33,529 bases of DNA. Origin: Clostridiales bacterium (GTDB lineage: Bacteria > Bacillota > Clostridia > Lachnospirales > Anaerotignaceae). Shown here piece by piece: positions 25,792 to 33,368 of this stretch (the first letter of the stretch is position 1; every line of letters begins with the position of its first letter). Where the stretch lies: NCBI GenBank assembly GCA_019423725.1, contig JAHZAW010000009.1, positions 117,597 to 151,125 of the forward strand, given 5' to 3'. The notes beneath the pieces were generated by a model. That model had not been told where the DNA came from and ran no database searches. It worked only from the letters and a program-made list of their open reading frames with translations. The position numbers and the translations under genes were made by a program.

Positions 25792-26211
25792 TTACTCCTC
25801 ATAAATGGCACAGTTATTAGGTGTTTCATATACCTCAACACGACATACAGTATATTTTTCTTTCTTCAGTTCTTCATAGATAAAGTGTGCAAAATTTTCA
25901 GCTGTTGGCCTGAATGGTACAGTGATCAAACGGAATTTTTCAGCCTGTAATGCTGTGACCGTTTCAGGTTTTAATGAATTTTCTTCATATATAAATGAGT
26001 GGTCAAAATAATCACAAATATTTTTTAATGCATTTTTTAAATCACTGAAATCAATTATCATACCCTTTGTCTGCTGTTCGTCAGAAAGCTTTTCTGACTT
26101 AATAGAAACAACTACCCTCCAGCGGTGTCCATGTATATTACTGCACTTTCCCTTATAGTCCTTAAGAAAATGCGCTGCATCAAAACTTTGTTCTGTCTGT
26201 AACATATACAT
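25792..26211 (-). CDS. queD: 6-carboxy-tetrahydropterin synthase QueD
   Basis: 139 residues, first gene of the operon. QueD turns dihydroneopterin triphosphate into carboxy-tetrahydropterin. Zinc ligands are in FDAAHFL and NIHGHRWRV; the catalytic Cys lies in GKCSNIHGH; DFSDLKNALKNICDYFDHSF gives the Asp-His of the active site; VEVYETPNNCAIYEE is the C-terminal motif. An ATG two codons later is also possible; GAAAGG is 13 bases from the first. It lies about 40 bases after the terminator of the preQ1 riboswitch. Confidence 0.95.
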   Translation of the reverse strand: MYMLQTEQSFDAAHFLKDYKGKCSNIHGHRWRVVVSIKSEKLSDEQQTKGMIIDFSDLKNALKNICDYFDHSFIYEENSLKPETVTALQAEKFRLITVPFRPTAENFAHFIYEELKKEKYTVCRVEVYETPNNCAIYEE

Positions 26212-26246
26212 AATCTATTTTTTTCCTTTCTTTGAAAATACGCAAA

Positions 26247-26280
26247 TAAAAAAACACACTCTAAACGTACCGAGTGTGCT
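26247..26280 (-). terminator. Terminator of the preQ1 riboswitch
   Basis: Minus strand AGCACACTC, loop, GAGTGTG then TTTTTTTATTT. It lies between the aptamer and queD and is the likely expression platform. Confidence 0.82.
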
Positions 26281-26324
26281 TTTATTTTTAATAGCATAAT
26301 AAAATAATCTATAAAATATAAAAA

Positions 26325-26370
26325 GCCCTAGTTTTGTTTTACGACAGGATGGTACAAATGAACTGTCGGC
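26325..26370 (-). promoter_or_regulatory. preQ1-I-type riboswitch upstream of queD
   Basis: Minus strand GCCGACAG TTCATTTGTACCATC CTGTCG, followed by GTAAAACAAAACTAGGG. A short P1 stem, a loop with ACC and an A-rich tail ending in AGGG are the preQ1-I layout; the loop CC can pair with the tail GG for the pseudoknot. The position before queDE-folE-queC and the terminator after it agree. Subtype not fixed by eye. Confidence 0.75.
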
Positions 26371-26385
26371 AGATAATGCTTATCT

Positions 26386-26415
26386 ATTATAAGCACAATT
26401 AAAATATTATGTCAA
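26386..26415 (-). promoter_or_regulatory. Sigma-A-type promoter of the queuosine operon
   Basis: Minus strand TTGACA (26410-26415), 18-base spacer, TATAAT (26386-26391): both hexamers perfect. Aptamer starts about 16 bases downstream. Confidence 0.82.
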
Positions 26416-26467
26416 TATATTTTCAAATAAATAACTTAACACTATATTTATATTTTTAAAATTTTAT

Positions 26468-26965
26468 TTAACGATTATCAACTTTTTCGGGATAAAGGTC
26501 ATGCTGGCTTAAACGCATAAATGCAATATCTTTCCAAGGAGTTCCTTCTTTTCCATAATTGCAGTATGGGTCTATTGAAATGCCTCCCCTTGGAGTAAAT
26601 TTACCCCATACTTCTATATATTTTGGATCCATAAGGCGGATAAGGTCTTTCATTATGATATTGACACAATCTTCATGAAAATCTCCATGATTTCTAAAGC
26701 TGAAAAGATAAAGTTTTAAAGATTTACTTTCTACCATAATTTTATTTGGTACATAGGATATATATATAGTTGCAAAATCAGGCTGGCCTGTCATAGGACA
26801 AAGGCTTGTAAATTCAGGGCAGTTAAATTTTACAAAATAATCATTTTCTGTATGTTTATTAGGAAATGTTTCTAAAACTTCCGGTGCATAATCAGAACGA
26901 TATTCTGTTTTTTGATTTCCTAAAAGAGTTATTCCGCTAAGTTCTTCTTTTTTTCTTGTACTCAT
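26468..26965 (-). CDS. queF: NADPH-dependent preQ0 reductase QueF
   Basis: 165 residues, the short (unimodular) QueF, which reduces the nitrile preQ0 to preQ1. Seen: LETFPN, the catalytic Cys in EFTSLCPMTGQPDFATIYI, the QueF motif ESKSLKLYLFSFRNHGDFHE and VWGKFTPRGGISIDPYCNYG. AAGGAG precedes the ATG. It is upstream of the preQ1 switch and promoter of queD, so it is a separate transcription unit of the same pathway. Confidence 0.96.
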   Translation of the reverse strand: MSTRKKEELSGITLLGNQKTEYRSDYAPEVLETFPNKHTENDYFVKFNCPEFTSLCPMTGQPDFATIYISYVPNKIMVESKSLKLYLFSFRNHGDFHEDCVNIIMKDLIRLMDPKYIEVWGKFTPRGGISIDPYCNYGKEGTPWKDIAFMRLSQHDLYPEKVDNR

Positions 26966-27023
26966 AATACACTCCTTCTATATAAACAAAAAATAATATA
27001 TCCATTTTTAAAATTTTTCCTCT

Positions 27024-27052
27024 AGTTTAACTTATTTATCTCAGAAAATCAA
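27024..27052 (-). promoter_or_regulatory. Likely promoter of queF
   Basis: Minus strand TTGATT (27047-27052), 17-base spacer, TAAACT (27024-27029), about 60 bases before the queF ATG. No aptamer is seen between promoter and gene. Confidence 0.5.
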
Positions 27053-27354
27053 CTCAGCATTTCATTTTTTATAAACAACAAACCTATGTAAACAATATAT
27101 TTTAAATGTTCTCTGTGGTCATATTTCTGCGGGATATTAATACTGTCATAGTTTTTATAATTTTTATAGTTTTTGTACTTTGGGCTTCAAAAAACATATC
27201 CTTACTGCTTTAATGGACAGCTCTAGTAACTGCAGGCTTTTCTTTGCTGCACTGGGCAATTGTAATCTAAAGTGCAGGTTTGGCATTTTCATCACTTTCT
27301 CTCTTTTGTATAATAACTATCCATCAGCTCAGCGGGTAGATAATTTTGTAAAGC

Positions 27355-27388
27355 AAAAAGGCAGTGAAATTTTTTCATCTCACTGCCT
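27355..27388 (-). terminator. Terminator, likely end of the lipid/two-component operon
   Basis: Minus strand AGGCAGTGA, 12-base loop, TCACTGCCTTTTTG. A second hairpin (27393-27414, GCGTTTT / AAAACGC-like) lies just before it. About 270 bases after the GNAT stop. Confidence 0.7.
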
Positions 27389-27657
27389 GATAGCGTTTTT
27401 TAATACGAAAACGCTTTTGTCCCTATGAAATTTGATTTTTATGGTTTAAGAAATCACCCGCAAAAACCGCTGTAAACCTAGATTTCACTTAACTTTCGGC
27501 TATGTCATCTATTTTGCTCACTCATCCGTCACGATTTGATAAAAATTATGACGTTACAAACTGACTGCCCCTTGGTATGGAGCAACTTAAAAAATGCCGC
27601 CAATTTTTCTGAAATAAGTTATATATGATTTATGATGTAATATATTCACTATTTTCA

Positions 27658-28185
27658 TTAAAAGCAATAGTTTTTCATCCTTTTTTCAAAACGAAACATT
27701 TCTTCATCTACAGTACTTTCCTTAGTATTGTGAGGATCCATGTGTTTCTCATTAAAAAACTCTACAATATGAAAGCCACAGCGGTTCACATAAAAATGAA
27801 TATTTCTTTTTTCAAAATAAGTGGTACAGGTTTCCCATATGTGAATATTGGGATACAGTTTTTCTGCCATGCACCAAGCCGCATATCCAATTCCCATGCT
27901 ATGCAGTTCAGGTAATACAAAAAGAAGTTCCAGCTCTCCCCTGTTTCCTTCTGTTCTTAAAACGAGCCCGCCGACTTTCCTGCCATTTTTCCAAATACGA
28001 TATGCCGTTCCACAATCTATAGATTTCTCTATAGTTTCTCTTGAAATGATCTCTCCTTCTTCCTCAAAGTGTGCATCACGAAGTCCAAATTCCTCCATGG
28101 CACCATAGCGAAAGGCTTCTTGATTATCAAGTATAAATTGATTTTTGTCATCTTCCTCAAGAGGCAGCAATACTATTTCTGTCAT
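27658..28185 (-). CDS. GNAT-family N-acetyltransferase
   Basis: 175 residues. The acetyl-CoA motif reads LELLFVLPELHSMGIGYAAWCMAEKLY (about 87-113), with the Q/RxxGxG/A core as SMGIGYA, followed by IHIWETCTTYFEKRNIHFYVNRCGFHIVEFFNE, the typical end of the fold. Substrate unknown. GGGGGATAATTC precedes the ATG, 26 bases after the kinase stop with no terminator between, so it is probably the last gene of the lipid/two-component operon. Confidence 0.88.
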   Translation of the reverse strand: MTEIVLLPLEEDDKNQFILDNQEAFRYGAMEEFGLRDAHFEEEGEIISRETIEKSIDCGTAYRIWKNGRKVGGLVLRTEGNRGELELLFVLPELHSMGIGYAAWCMAEKLYPNIHIWETCTTYFEKRNIHFYVNRCGFHIVEFFNEKHMDPHNTKESTVDEEMFRFEKRMKNYCF

Positions 28186-28211
28186 GAATTATCCCCCGTT
28201 CTAAATCCTAT

Positions 28212-29516
28212 TTATTGTATTGGAAACAGCAATGTAATTTCAAATGTTGTATCTGTTTGCTCCACATTACAAACGCCATTCATTTGCCTCATCATGCTGC
28301 AGATGCTCTCTATTCCAACACCATTGCTTTCTGTTTCATGATAGTCTAGAGATAATGTATTCATAATTAAAAATCCACAATATTTATCGGAATAAATCGT
28401 ATCGATCATGATATCAGCCGTTCTCTCTGCATACTTTTCTATATTAGAAATGATATTTTCAAAAATCCGCTGTATATATTCCACATTCACCTGTACAAAG
28501 TATTTTCTCCATTCCAAATTCGTTTTTACAGAAAATCCCCTTGCCTTTAACTCATCTTCCATGGCGTCAATTGCATGCGAAAAAACAGTTTCCAATGCCT
28601 GTGATGTCAACTGCTTTTTAGTAACATCCTGCATGGAATACTCGAACAAGTGATCCGAAAGAAGTTTCATATGGTGTGCCTTCGCATCAATTTTTTCAAG
28701 ATAGTCCTGAAGCTGTTCATCAGATTCATAACGATGGGAACGCAGGATCTCCAAGTACAGCATAATACCCGTCAACGGTGTCCTTAAATCATGAGACATT
28801 TCCGTAATCAGCTGCCTATTTGCCTGATAAAGTTTCTGCTCAGTGACTATCTGATTTTGAAGAGTTTCCCTCATTCGATTCATACTGCGAGCAAGATCTG
28901 TAATTTCATCATTTCCTTCCTCAGAAACACAATACTCCAAGTTTCCACCTTCTAGGATTTGAACTTCTTCATTTAAGCGGCAAATATACCCAATCAGCTT
29001 TCTGCTATGATACAGAAACAATAAAATAAACAGCAGCAATGCAGCAACAAGGGAAATAACTGTATTTATTATGCTGAACTGGTATGTAAAATCAGAATAG
29101 ATAAAGGCTTGAACCTCTCGATCTGCAAGCCTTATGCTTACATTGTTGGATGAATCCCTATTTTTATCTAATACAAGAATATTTATAGGAGCATCATAAA
29201 TTGAACTATATATACATTTATCATCTGCATATAGTTCAAATAAAATAATAGGCTGTTTTTTTTCCCATTCGCCAAGCATTTCAAAATCTTTACTGGAAAT
29301 CTGATTAGCATCAATAAAATCCTGAAGGTCTTCATACTGTTTTTGAATATGGATCTGTTGAAAGTCTGAGTGTTCAAAATAGGTTGTAAACAAATAATCC
29401 ATACCATGCTGCAATGACAAAAATGCTATGCTGCAAATGATTGCTGAAACAACCAAAAAAAATCCAAATCTAGCTCGAAGTCCATATAAATTAAAGCATA
29501 TTTTTTTCTGATTCAT
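28212..29516 (-). CDS. Sensor histidine kinase, with atypical ATPase domain
   Basis: 434 residues from ATG 29516, which has AAAAGG 7-8 bases upstream; the frame opens 24 bases earlier. Two membrane segments (about 17-34 and 150-170) flank a ~115-residue outer sensor. A HAMP domain (about 172-224) precedes the dimerisation helix with EMSHDLRTPLTGI (His242), then a HATPase domain with NIISNIEKYAE as N-box. The usual DxGxG is not seen; instead FLIMNTLSLD and SNGVGIESICSMMRQMNG resemble the shorter glycine loops of some other kinases. It overlaps the response regulator gene by 26 bases. The partner regulator is the OmpR-type protein before it. Confidence 0.92.
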   Translation of the reverse strand: MNQKKICFNLYGLRARFGFFLVVSAIICSIAFLSLQHGMDYLFTTYFEHSDFQQIHIQKQYEDLQDFIDANQISSKDFEMLGEWEKKQPIILFELYADDKCIYSSIYDAPINILVLDKNRDSSNNVSIRLADREVQAFIYSDFTYQFSIINTVISLVAALLLFILLFLYHSRKLIGYICRLNEEVQILEGGNLEYCVSEEGNDEITDLARSMNRMRETLQNQIVTEQKLYQANRQLITEMSHDLRTPLTGIMLYLEILRSHRYESDEQLQDYLEKIDAKAHHMKLLSDHLFEYSMQDVTKKQLTSQALETVFSHAIDAMEDELKARGFSVKTNLEWRKYFVQVNVEYIQRIFENIISNIEKYAERTADIMIDTIYSDKYCGFLIMNTLSLDYHETESNGVGIESICSMMRQMNGVCNVEQTDTTFEITLLFPIQ

Positions 29517-30213
29517 ATCGATATCCTTTTCCCCAGACATTTTTTATGTATACTGGATTCTGTGGGTCATCCTCTAATTTTGTACGCAGTTTTCGTATAT
29601 GCACCATAATTGTGCCGTTTGCTGAATATGTATACGGTTCTTCCCACACACTTTCATATATTGTATGAGTCGAAAAAATCCGCTGTGGATGCTGTATTAG
29701 CAGCAATAATATTTTATATTCAATATCTGTTAAATCAAGTATAACCCCGTCTTTCCATACTTCGTTTCTATTAAGAGCAATCTTTAATCTCCCAGATGTC
29801 AAAATCTGATCTTCATCTAACTGAAGAAACTGTTTTTTTCCACGATATACGCAGTATCTACGTAACTGTGCTTTAACACGTGCGATCAGTTCAGCATATG
29901 AAAATGGTTTCGATAAATAATCGTCCCCTCCTGCCATCAGCCCAATTGTCTTATCAGATTCCTGCGATTTTGCAGTGAGAAATAAAATGGGAACTGTGGA
30001 AACCTTTCGTATTTCCTCACATACTTTTATTCCAGATATACCTGGCAGCATAATATCAAGTATTACCAAATCTATTACATCACATATTTTTTGCAGAGCA
30101 TCTTCTCCTGTTGAGGCTTCTAAAACAGTATAACCCTCTCCATTAAGCAGAATTCTGATTCCTTCACGAATATCAGGTTCATCTTCCACAACTAATATTA
30201 CCTGTGAACTCAC
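29491..30213 (-). CDS. OmpR/PhoB-family response regulator
   Basis: 240 residues from GTG 30213 with AAGGAG 10 bases before. Receiver domain with acidic pocket (VVEDEPD), phospho-acceptor Asp53 in LVILDIMLPG, Thr in LFLTAKS, and Lys in YLSKPF. The C-terminal winged helix (about 130-236) has LDLTDIEYKILLLLIQHPQ, VHIRKLRTKLEDDPQNPVYIKNVWGKGYRYE. It overlaps the kinase gene and is 52 bases downstream of the PAP2 gene, with no terminator between. Confidence 0.95.
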   Translation of the reverse strand: MSSQVILVVEDEPDIREGIRILLNGEGYTVLEASTGEDALQKICDVIDLVILDIMLPGISGIKVCEEIRKVSTVPILFLTAKSQESDKTIGLMAGGDDYLSKPFSYAELIARVKAQLRRYCVYRGKKQFLQLDEDQILTSGRLKIALNRNEVWKDGVILDLTDIEYKILLLLIQHPQRIFSTHTIYESVWEEPYTYSANGTIMVHIRKLRTKLEDDPQNPVYIKNVWGKGYRYESEKNML

Positions 30214-30265
30214 ATTGTAACACTCCTTTTTATATCATCATTCAATGCTATTATACAAGAACCTT

Positions 30266-30922
30266 TCATCTCTTTTCCAATTCATTTACATAATTTTTCT
30301 TTTGCCACCATTTATCTAACATTCCTGACAACAAATAACTTACCTCTGCCAGAATAATCCCTGCTATTACATCTGCCAAAACATGCTGCTTCACTGTAAG
30401 CGTACTGATACAAACCAAAATCGCAATAAAAAGTGATACTATTTGATACCATACAGGGATATGTTTATTTTTTCGCACTCCTATCCAACAAAGCCAACTT
30501 ACAAAACAATGGATAGACGGAAAAAGATTGTCTGCTGCATCATAATAATATGTCAGCCTCACCAAACAGTCAGCAATTGAATGGCCAAAATTTTCCGGTC
30601 TATCCATTGTCGTTGGAAAAAGAATAAAGAAAATAAAACAGACTGCTTCTCCAATAAAATGTGCTCCAATAAAGCTGCAGCCATTTCTTTTATCATATTT
30701 TACTCCTAACAAATAGTTGAAAATCCAAAACAGATAACACCCCCAGTAGATCAAAACTGTCCAAGGTAAGAAAGGTATTCGTTCATCTATGGCTGTGGTA
30801 AATCTATAATGATACAGATCTGTTGCGATCCTGCGTCCTCCATTATAAATAATAAAGTTAAAAATTACTGCACTGACCAGCAATAGGACTTGTTTTTTTG
30901 ATAAACTCCAATCCTGTTTCAT
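30266..30922 (-). CDS. PAP2-family membrane phosphatase
   Basis: 218 residues, about six membrane segments. PAP2 signatures: TTMDRP (arginine of motif 1, lysine not obvious), NLFPSIHCFVSW (motif 2, PSxH), and STLTVKQHVLADVIAGI (motif 3, SxxxxxHxxxD). Such enzymes remove phosphate from lipid substrates or move phospho-head groups at the membrane. Its ATG overlaps the psd stop by 4 bases, so it acts with the phosphatidylserine/phosphatidylethanolamine enzymes; phosphatidylglycerophosphate or phosphatidic acid are possible substrates. Layout recalls Ipt1/Aur1-like PAP2 proteins. Confidence 0.88.
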   Translation of the reverse strand: MKQDWSLSKKQVLLLVSAVIFNFIIYNGGRRIATDLYHYRFTTAIDERIPFLPWTVLIYWGCYLFWIFNYLLGVKYDKRNGCSFIGAHFIGEAVCFIFFILFPTTMDRPENFGHSIADCLVRLTYYYDAADNLFPSIHCFVSWLCWIGVRKNKHIPVWYQIVSLFIAILVCISTLTVKQHVLADVIAGIILAEVSYLLSGMLDKWWQKKNYVNELEKR

Positions 30923-31734
30923 TTTCTAAGCACTCCAATTCCTTCTCCCATATAGACTCTTTTTTCAACTGCTCCATAATATGCGTCATGAAATTTACAA
31001 TCCAATTCCAAATGTCTGCGGATTTGTGACGAAAGCATAAGGATAATAGTTGAACCGGCTAATTCAAAATTTCCCATTTCTTCTCCTTTATGTATCCAGC
31101 CTTCTTCTTTTGCAAAATTAACACTTCCTACCAACATTGCTCCTACTTCAATTTGTACTGCTTGTCCAAACTGTACCGTATCAAGTACACTCCACCATCT
31201 GCGGTTTAATCTATACACCGGAATTTTTTCGCAAACGATTGGCTGTACACTGTGGAGTTCGCCGGGAATGAAATTTGCTTTTTTCATTACAGCATCATCA
31301 AAGGCACAAAAATGGTGATAATCTGACGCTTGTAATCTAAAAACGAGACAGATACCATCTACAAACTGATCTGCTAATGTCCGATCCGGAACTAAATCAG
31401 AAATTTGATAGTAAGACCCTTTCATTGCAATATTCATACCTTCTGTAATTGGATATACAGATAATAACCCATCACAGGGACTAATCAGCATGTCAGGATT
31501 TACAATATATGACGTATTCTCTCGTTTTCTTGAAAAAAATTCTGCAAAGTTTTGGTATTTCTGGCCTTTGAAATCCGTCATATCTATTTGATGCTTTTTA
31601 ATATATCTGTAACTCATGTGGTATGGCATATGTGTTCTCAGAAGCCAGTTTCCAAGGCAGAAAACGCCAGTTTTTTGAAGCAATACTACTATAAAACGCC
31701 CAAATGGGCTTTTGTATAACAAATTGATATTCAT
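30919..31734 (-). CDS. psd: Phosphatidylserine decarboxylase
   Basis: 271 residues from ATG 31734 (GGGAG 8 bases before; a TTG five codons upstream is weaker). It makes phosphatidylethanolamine from phosphatidylserine. The self-cleavage triad is AGST near residue 226-229, at which the serine becomes the pyruvoyl group (family motif LGST/GGST). Also SPCDGLLSVYP, FRLQASDYHHFCAF with the His pair, and VGAMLVGSV near the site. It directly follows pssA (16 bases) and overlaps the PAP2 gene, so synthesis and decarboxylation are coupled. Confidence 0.95.
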   Translation of the reverse strand: MNINLLYKSPFGRFIVVLLQKTGVFCLGNWLLRTHMPYHMSYRYIKKHQIDMTDFKGQKYQNFAEFFSRKRENTSYIVNPDMLISPCDGLLSVYPITEGMNIAMKGSYYQISDLVPDRTLADQFVDGICLVFRLQASDYHHFCAFDDAVMKKANFIPGELHSVQPIVCEKIPVYRLNRRWWSVLDTVQFGQAVQIEVGAMLVGSVNFAKEEGWIHKGEEMGNFELAGSTIILMLSSQIRRHLELDCKFHDAYYGAVEKRVYMGEGIGVLRK

Positions 31735-31749
31735 ACAACTGTCTCCCAA

Positions 31750-32394
31750 TCATAAATACAAACAGGCAAATGCAATCACCAATATTTCAGCCAATCCAAA
31801 TAATACAACACAAATTTTCCCAACCGCATGAGGTTTTTTCAAAGGAAACGGCAGTAAAAACAGTACTCCCATAAGAAACAGAGTAATCGTAAGCGGTATA
31901 CATGGTTTTCTATACATCAAACAGTTTACTCCATAAATCATAGGCAGAAAAAGTGCTGAAAGAGTAACTGGAAGACCATAGTAGAGTTTTCTTGATTCAG
32001 AACTTTTCTTCTGGCGTTCCTGTTCATCAACATTGAAGTAAGCAAGACGAATTAAACCACACAATACATACATTGCACTAACTGCAAGTACAATTATATT
32101 TTTATTGCTCATAGAGTAAACAATAGATGCTGGAAGTACACCAAAGCAAATCAAATCACTTAATGAATCGATCTGAATTCCAAAATTTTTTTCTTGTTCT
32201 GTTCTCTTTTTATTCGTTGAAGCAATTGTTCCATCAAACATATCACAGAAACCTGCTATCATCAGACAGGCAACTGCATAAAATGAATTTCCCTCAAACG
32301 CATACACGATACCCAAAAACCCCGTTATCATTCCTATGTATGTCAAAATAACTGTGTAGTTATAATAGCCCAATAATTTTACTTCTTGTTTCAT
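31750..32394 (-). CDS. pssA: CDP-diacylglycerol-serine O-phosphatidyltransferase
   Basis: 214 residues, about six membrane segments. CDP-alcohol phosphatidyltransferase motif: CDMFDGTIAS, then FGIQIDSLSDLICFG, the D-G-x2-A-x...G-x3-D-x3-D pattern with about 8 extra residues between. The family usually has Arg after the Ala (DGxxAR); here it is Ser, with Lys/Arg a few positions later (TNKKRTE). It joins serine to CDP-diacylglycerol, and psd downstream completes phosphatidylethanolamine. AAAGGAG precedes the ATG; 14 bases after the VTT gene. Confidence 0.92.
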   Translation of the reverse strand: MKQEVKLLGYYNYTVILTYIGMITGFLGIVYAFEGNSFYAVACLMIAGFCDMFDGTIASTNKKRTEQEKNFGIQIDSLSDLICFGVLPASIVYSMSNKNIIVLAVSAMYVLCGLIRLAYFNVDEQERQKKSSESRKLYYGLPVTLSALFLPMIYGVNCLMYRKPCIPLTITLFLMGVLFLLPFPLKKPHAVGKICVVLFGLAEILVIAFACLYL

Positions 32395-32408
32395 CTTGCC
32401 AACTCCTT

Positions 32409-33047
32409 TTACTTAATTAAAGAAAATCCAAGGCTGTATGCCAAAATACACCATGGTTTACCAAGTACAATAATCCATATAAATTTTTTTGCCTTCATAC
32501 CCGTAATACCTGTAAAATAGCAAAGATAATCATCTGGGAATAATGGTAACAATGTAGCCAAAAATAAAAATGCGGCATATGATTTACTTGTTGATGCCCA
32601 CGAAGACCACTTCTTATATTTGCCAGAAGGAAACAAATCATTAATTAATGGCAGACCAAATTTTCTTGCCAAAAAAAATGCGATAATAGACCCTGCGCTA
32701 ATCCCGATATAGTTACACAAAAAACCTGTCAGCGGTCCATACATTATAGATCCAACTGCACAGCCAAAAAAACCCGGAAGAACGGGAATAACTACCTGTA
32801 CTGCCTGAAAAGCAGTCAAAAATACTGGACCAAATATTCCATATTTTCCAATATATTTTTGAAGCGATTCCACCGAAGTAAAGTTACCATCAAAGTATGC
32901 CTTAATAATCACTCCCAAAAAAGCTATTGCAATAACTACCAAGATAATAGAAATATATTGTATGTATTTTTGTCTGGCTGTTCTTTGCTGTTTTTTTATC
33001 TGTTTTTGCTCTGAACATTGCTCATATAACGGGATTTTCACTGCCAT
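32409..33047 (-). CDS. VTT (TVP38/TMEM64, DedA-like) membrane protein
   Basis: 212 residues, first gene of the operon. A basic N-terminus (KKQQRTARQK) and first membrane segment (about 30-49) precede the VTT domain: VFLTAFQAVQVVIPVLPGFFGCAVGSIMYG, FLCNYIGISAGSIIAFFLARKFG, and LFLATLLPLFPDDYLCYFTGITGM. VTT proteins are related to DedA flippases/scramblases; some are implicated in undecaprenyl phosphate or phosphatidylethanolamine movement. With pssA and psd next, lipid movement across the membrane is a sensible guess. AGAAGGAGAAA precedes the ATG. Confidence 0.9.
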   Translation of the reverse strand: MAVKIPLYEQCSEQKQIKKQQRTARQKYIQYISIILVVIAIAFLGVIIKAYFDGNFTSVESLQKYIGKYGIFGPVFLTAFQAVQVVIPVLPGFFGCAVGSIMYGPLTGFLCNYIGISAGSIIAFFLARKFGLPLINDLFPSGKYKKWSSWASTSKSYAAFLFLATLLPLFPDDYLCYFTGITGMKAKKFIWIIVLGKPWCILAYSLGFSLIK

Positions 33048-33118
33048 TTTCTCCTTCTATTTTTATTTTGTTGCTTTTATCTATACAATAACAATAAATA
33101 ATAAAAAAAAACGTGTTT

Positions 33119-33148
33119 AAAATCTTAAAAATTCTAAACAAAACTTAA
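33119..33148 (-). promoter_or_regulatory. Possible response-regulator box upstream of the lipid operon
   Basis: Minus strand TTAAGTTTTG, TTTAGAATTT, TTAAGATTTT: three adjacent 10-base units with shared TT-A-G cores, about 75 bases before the VTT ribosome-binding site. OmpR-type regulators often bind tandem direct repeats of this phase. AT-richness makes chance a real alternative. Confidence 0.3.
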
Positions 33149-33155
33149 TTCAAGA

Positions 33156-33345
33156 AACTATAATCAACCATAATTCTAATTTTCTGAACTGCGTTAGTTA
33201 AATCTAATCCCATGATGTCAAAATATCCTAACTCTGCTTTCTGCATTGCTTCCAATATATTTTTCAGCATATAGACTTCCGGATGCTAATGCGGCTTTAC
33301 TTTCAGCACATTAATAATATTTTCATTCAATATTTCACTTTCTTT
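33156..33345 (-). pseudogene. Unidentified coding remnant with in-frame TAG
   Basis: About 60 codons, interrupted once by TAG after KVKPH. The rest (EVYMLKNILEAMQKAELGYF, DIMGLDLTNAVQKIRIMVDY) reads like a helical protein end and stops with TAA. The start is missing where the IS-end repeat begins at 33369, so the element may have cut the gene. I do not recognise the family. Confidence 0.4.
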
Positions 33346-33368
33346 TTAAAATTGTAGATTTTAAAAAC

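Larger units (their letters stand above)
26966..27657. other. Gene-free region between queF and the acetyltransferase gene
   Basis: Contains the queF promoter, a run of near-repeats of TATAGTTTTT (27147-27178), a diverged copy of the GGTGGATAATTATT palindrome (27313-27345), two hairpins (27355-27388, 27393-27414), and 27430-27600, which I cannot explain. A minus-strand frame of 42 codons (27164-27292, MKMPNLHFRLQ) is open but has only a weak ribosome-binding site. The 14-base word CTGCCCCTTGG(C/T)AT occurs near 27565 and again near 23708. Confidence 0.5.
33048..33368. other. Intergenic region with possible operator and a coding remnant
   Basis: Nearest the VTT gene is a poly-A/T tract and three spaced near-repeats (33119-33148). 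Beyond it a minus-strand frame from about 33342 to the stop near 33160 reads KESEILNENIINVLKVKPH, then TAG, then HPEVYMLKNILEAMQKAELG, YFDIMGLDLTNAVQKIRIMV. It has strong coding character but no start and one internal stop. Confidence 0.5.

Noticed and set aside
27164..27292. Minus-strand 42-codon frame MKMPNLHFRLQ
   Set aside because: Open frame with ATG but only a weak ribosome-binding site and no recognisable features; it may belong to an old element. Not called as a gene.
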